64,000 nucleotides of DNA, from contig JAJIRX010000920.1 of the NCBI GenBank assembly GCA_023853785.1, positions 327,774-391,773 of the forward strand, given 5' to 3'. Below, one piece after another: positions 61,213 to 64,000 of the stretch. The DNA comes from Psilocybe azurescens (Eukaryota; Basidiomycota; Agaricomycetes; Agaricales; Agrocybaceae). The notes beneath the pieces were generated by a model. The model was given only the letters and a program-made list of their open reading frames with translations. It had not been told where the DNA came from and made no database searches. A program made the translations under genes and the position numbers. Numbering within the stretch: position 1 is the first letter of the stretch; each line of letters begins with the position of its first letter.

Positions 61213-62072
61213 TTATGTGATGTAATAGGAACAATATGGTAACTTTGTGGTTCTGATTCGACTTCTATCGGGACCGATTTCGGGGCCGCCCTGAGTAGAA
61301 GATCGGTGTCGGCATGCGCGTCGGGACCGGTGTAGGGCTCTGCATCCGCACCGATCTAGTGATCTCGCGTCGGGGGCCGATGTGTGGATCTGCGTCGGGA
61401 CCGGTGTAGGGCTCTGCATCCGCACCGATGTAGGGATCTGCGTCGGGACCGATGTAGGGATCTGCGTCGGGACCGGTGTAGGGATCTGCGTCGGGACCGG
61501 TGTAGGGATCTGCGTCGGGACCGGTGTAGGGATCTGCGTCGGGACCGGTGTAGGGATCTGCTTCGGCACCGATGTAGGGATCTGCGTCGGGACCGGTGTA
61601 AGGATTGGGATCGGGACCGCTGTTGGGATCTTCGGCACCGGTGTAGAGACTGGTGTCGGTGTTGCCCTTGGAGTGGGCATAGTTGTACCAAGTAGCCTTG
61701 GATCAATATTACTGTTGTTAATGACGTTGGTTGCTCCTTGTGTGGATAAACTTGAATCCAATAGGTACATAGGTATACCATCTGTGGGACCATTCACTGG
61801 GAATTGGTGTTCAACTCCAGATGGAAAAATTGACATTACTTCTTGCTGAGTGGCATAGACATCCTCTCTGAAGATTAAATTTGGGATGTCTTGCTGGATG
61901 CTTTCCATATCTTCATGAATTGCATCCTAATTATTATAAGATTGTAAGATAGTGGTTCGGTATCAGCAATAATCGGGACCGATACACTTACAATCTGCCG
62001 GACATCATGTCTCGTGCCCGATATCAATGTCAAAGTTGGTTGATATTCTTCAATGTTTGGCGTGATGTGCAT
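61213..62072 (-). CDS. Element B gene 3, Pro-Thr repeat protein
   Basis: Exon 1 is 62072-61992 (MHITPNIEEYQPTLTLISGT), followed by a 65-bp intron with a GTAAGT donor. Exon 2 is 61926-61213. Together they give 264 residues. After a unique first half (FREDVYATQQEVMSIFPSG, then GIPMYLLDSS) the protein turns into tandem octapeptides IPTPVPTQ, encoded by a 24-bp minisatellite. It has no transmembrane segment or known domain. The repeat looks like a flexible linker or stalk. It converges with gene 2; the gap of about 220 bp must hold both 3' ends, and AATAAA is visible at 61066. Confidence 0.6.
61383..61640. repeat. 24-bp coding minisatellite
   Basis: About ten units of GGACCGGTGTAGGGATCTGC-GTCG type encode IPTPVPTQ on the minus strand. 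Every unit contains TCGGGACCGG or TCGGGACCGA/TCGGCACCGA, a near or exact copy of the element-wide palindrome. Confidence 0.8.
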
Positions 62073-62240
62073 ATTTGGTCAGTGCTAAAGTATTTTCCAC
62101 TTGATCCGACTCAATTTGGCATCGACTTGTTGTTTTATTTGACGTTTATTTCTTCGCTTGACGTCGGCCCCGATCGGCATCGGCAACGGTGTCGGGATAT
62201 TCTGAGGGAGCGGGACCATCTTTATGTTTAATAGACCGAA

Positions 62241-62499
62241 AACGAAAAGTGTCTTGTGGTTGATATAATTGCTGTCTTTTGATCAAGTGCCCAAAAAAGC
62301 ATTGTATGCTGTCTTTATGGAGATTCCGGGGTTTGTAAATATCATGTTGGGAGGTAAATATTTCGATTCGATAAAGGTCGCCTGAGCGTAGGATATTTGA
62401 GTGTATGGAACTTTCTCTGTTTTACCACCAGTGGCAAGGTCTATCTATAATTCAGGCAAATTGGACTCGAGGCATGCCTGAACTAAACTCACAGTAATG
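62241..62499. other. Gap between element B genes 3 and 4
   Basis: Contains no gene that I can support and no exact TCGGNNCCGA. It presumably holds the 3' end of gene 4. Confidence 0.35.
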
Positions 62500-62504
62500 A
62501 TTAT

Positions 62505-63720
62505 TCACGTACAGACTGAAAGCTTCTTCCCAGTCACTTTTTGTCCACTCTTTATCTGGCAAAGGGATAGGTATGATTGGGAAACCATTACTAGTTTTCC
62601 CAATGTAAATATTGGCTTCTTTGCTGTTGCTCGGTTAACCGTGAATGCTAAGTGAGGGTTTTGCTTGAGATTTTGCAAGCCCGTCATATAATCCAATATG
62701 TTTTGTTTCATTCGGTCGATGTCAGCCCGATATGTACTCATGAATGAAGGGGCGGGAACACCCATCAAGCTGGCAATTTGTTCGTATCTAAAGCATAATC
62801 AGCTGTGTTTTTCAATGAGTTGCTGGAATATGCCGATCCAACAATTATGTCGGCCCCGAGAAAACTCGGCTGTTATCTGCAATCACGTACCCATCAACTG
62901 CGACCTTGCCATCTGCTAATGGGAAGCAAACAAAAACCACACTGGTCATCCCCATCTCTTTATATTGGTCATTCATTGTTTGATCAATCCGCCTGACATG
63001 ATATTTTTGGCCAAACTGTAATATAATTGTTAGGTCGGCCTCGGACACGGGGCCGTATGACCGACCTTGCTTGTGTGTGCTCGTCATACCCCGCATTGAA
63101 CACCTTTCTACTTCATCGTCAATGTCCTTACATTCATTCTCAGTCATCTTGTCCCAGATATTCTTCATGGCGACTGTCCTGTGGCCAAACCAACCCGAGG
63201 TCTCTGCTGAAGCCTCTTCAAGACCCATAATATTTGCGATTTCCGCCCAAATTTTGATTGATGATTGTACCAGAGTACATCTGATCTTTTTGGAAAGTGG
63301 TTGGATTTGCGAGCCATTCCTCGTTCAATTCGCCAATTGTTTGAGCACCAGGTGATGATCTCCTGAATTATCTTCAGATACACGCTCTTCGTTGGCTACA
63401 TATCACCTTACCTTTGTCCAAAGGCGACTTTCGGTGTCATCCTTAGCCCTTTTCCCTCGACTGGCCCAGTAATTGAATATTGCGACCAGTATGTGGTTTG
63501 TTAAGATGAATAGACGTTCTTTGACTGTCCTTGCTTTCACAAAAGTTTCTTTGAAAGGCAGAATTTGCTGTAGTTCTTCGACACTGAACATCTTCGCTTT
63601 CCGTTTCTTGTTTGTAATACTATGGTTGTGGTCATATTGTTCAGTGAAAATACCTGTAAAATGGCACAATGCAAGATAAAGAAATGTGGATGTGATTAGG
63701 AATGGACCTGAAACATTCAC
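62505..63720 (-). pseudogene. Element B gene 4, repeat-associated hypothetical protein
   Basis: Minus-strand exons join with good splice sites. The first ends at 63412 (MFSVEELQQILPFKETFVKA, then ILVAIFNYWASRGKRA; likely start 63591). A 49-bp intron (63363-63411) leads to EIITWCSNNWRIERG and KRSDVLWYN. A one-base frame change then leads to IKIWAEIANIMGLEEASAET and VAMKNIWDKMTENEC. A 103-bp intron (62788-62890, GTACGT donor) joins VAVDG to YEQIASLMGVPAPSFMSTYR. The layout (PFKE..., FNYW, NNWR, VWYN, IW..MT) recalls agaricomycete hypothetical proteins of repeat-rich regions. Its function is unknown. The frame change near 63270 makes this copy doubtful as a working gene, and the 3' end is not fixed. 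Confidence 0.45.
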
Positions 63721-63811
63721 AGACTGTGAGTTGCGACAACATGCCTCATGGAAGCCTCATGTTCATTTAGTGCCCAGCCCCTGTGATGACCACATACATC
63801 TCGCCGCTTCA

Positions 63812-63991
63812 ACCATGAACTCTTCCAGTGGACCAGCTAACAAAAGACAAAGAAAGTCAAAACACTTGGTTCAAGGAAGTGTGGAAGCCTCTCAGGCGGT
63901 TACCCACCTCTCCAATGTCTTCAGCGGTCCCAAATCACAGCGAAGAGTGTTAGTGCCGCTAGACAACTATCGCGAGAAGATCCAACATTGA
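63812..63991 (+). CDS. Possible start of element B gene 5
   Basis: An ATG near 63815 opens a frame MNSSSGPANKRQRKSKHLVQ ... SQRRVLVPLDNYREKIQH, divergent from gene 4 and ending at a TGA at 63989-63991. It is basic at the N-terminus. It may be the first exon of a longer gene beyond the window, possibly the missing transposase, but nothing in these 59 residues proves that. Confidence 0.25.
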   Translation, partial: TMNSSSGPANKRQRKSKHLVQGSVEASQAVTHLSNVFSGPKSQRRVLVPLDNYREKIQH

Positions 63992-64000
63992 GTGACCAAA

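Larger units (their letters stand above)
57045..62859. repeat. Array of TCGGNNCCGA palindromes
   Basis: Exact copies start at 57045, 57512, 57667, 57710, 57754, 57935, 58051, 59125, 59280, 60040, 60211, 60645, 60666, 60750, 61268, 61443, 61563, 61973, 62164 and 62850. One-mismatch copies (such as ACGGGGCCGA at about 58750) and a longer-spaced TCGG-N7-CCGA at 56929 add to this. An eight-base defined motif is expected about 0.1 times in 5.8 kb. Elsewhere in the window I found one, at 8450. The two middle bases vary freely (GT, CC, GG, GC, CA, TG, GA, TA, TC), so it is the CGG-NN-CCG skeleton that is kept. Copies lie in introns, exons, both strands and different frames. Confidence 0.75.
56726..64000 (+). 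mobile_element. Element B: gene-carrying relative of element A, cut by window end
   Basis: It opens with CACATAGGGCAGCTACATTG, and the next about 110 bp, including CCATAGAATTCTATGG (56799-56814), match the ends of element A. Downstream lie at least four multi-exon genes and an unusual density of TCGGNNCCGA palindromes. The other end is not in the window, so size and transposase are unknown. Assigning the genes to the element rests on the shared end and on the palindrome array that spans them. Confidence 0.6.

Noticed and set aside
56726..64000. Starship-type giant element with a tyrosine-recombinase captain
   Set aside because: No tyrosine recombinase is visible; the element has TIR-like ends shared with element A.

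Overview
The window looks like nuclear DNA of an agaricomycete (mushroom-forming) fungus. The reasons are short GT-AG introns of 46-66 bp, NACHT NTPases of the type expanded in Agaricomycetes, a Zn2Cys6-like cluster and dense layers of DNA transposons. I cannot name the species. Many reading frames are broken by single-base indels, often in T or A runs, so some breaks could be assembly errors rather than biology.

Left third (1-29,875): a tandem array on the + strand. Four NACHT genes of identical exon plan (N1 1237-3851, N2 9872-12507, N3 17605-20202, N4 26578-29192) alternate with four decayed copies of a second gene, here called X. The repeat period is about 7.7-9.0 kb. Only N2 is open from start to stop (822 residues). 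N1 has three frameshifts, N3 one and N4 one. Two of these lesions are shared between copies.

Middle (29,876-56,500): an AT-rich pile of nested mobile elements. Element A (29,876-43,987) has about 895-bp terminal inverted repeats (TIRs). Inside it lies copy 1 of a family with CATCAGG ends. After a short remnant of NACHT upstream sequence comes element C (44,376-54,029, about 620-bp TIRs). Element C holds a dead Tc1/mariner DD34E element, which holds copy 2 of the CATCAGG family, which holds an hAT-like MITE, which holds a second hAT-like MITE. Then follow a 163-bp tandem repeat and a TIR element split by a solo LTR with a perfect 5-bp target duplication.

Right end (56,726-64,000): element B starts with the same terminal sequence as element A and runs off the window. 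It carries at least four genes. One encodes a Cys-x2-Cys-x6-Cys-x9-Cys-x2-Cys-x6-Cys cluster followed by a basic stretch, an acidic stretch and a predicted coiled coil. Through the same 6 kb, in introns, exons and intergenic DNA, I count 20 exact copies of the palindrome TCGG-NN-CCGA. Inverted CGG half-sites are what Zn2Cys6 proteins bind. My main proposal is that element B encodes a DNA-binding protein that recognises its own DNA at many sites.
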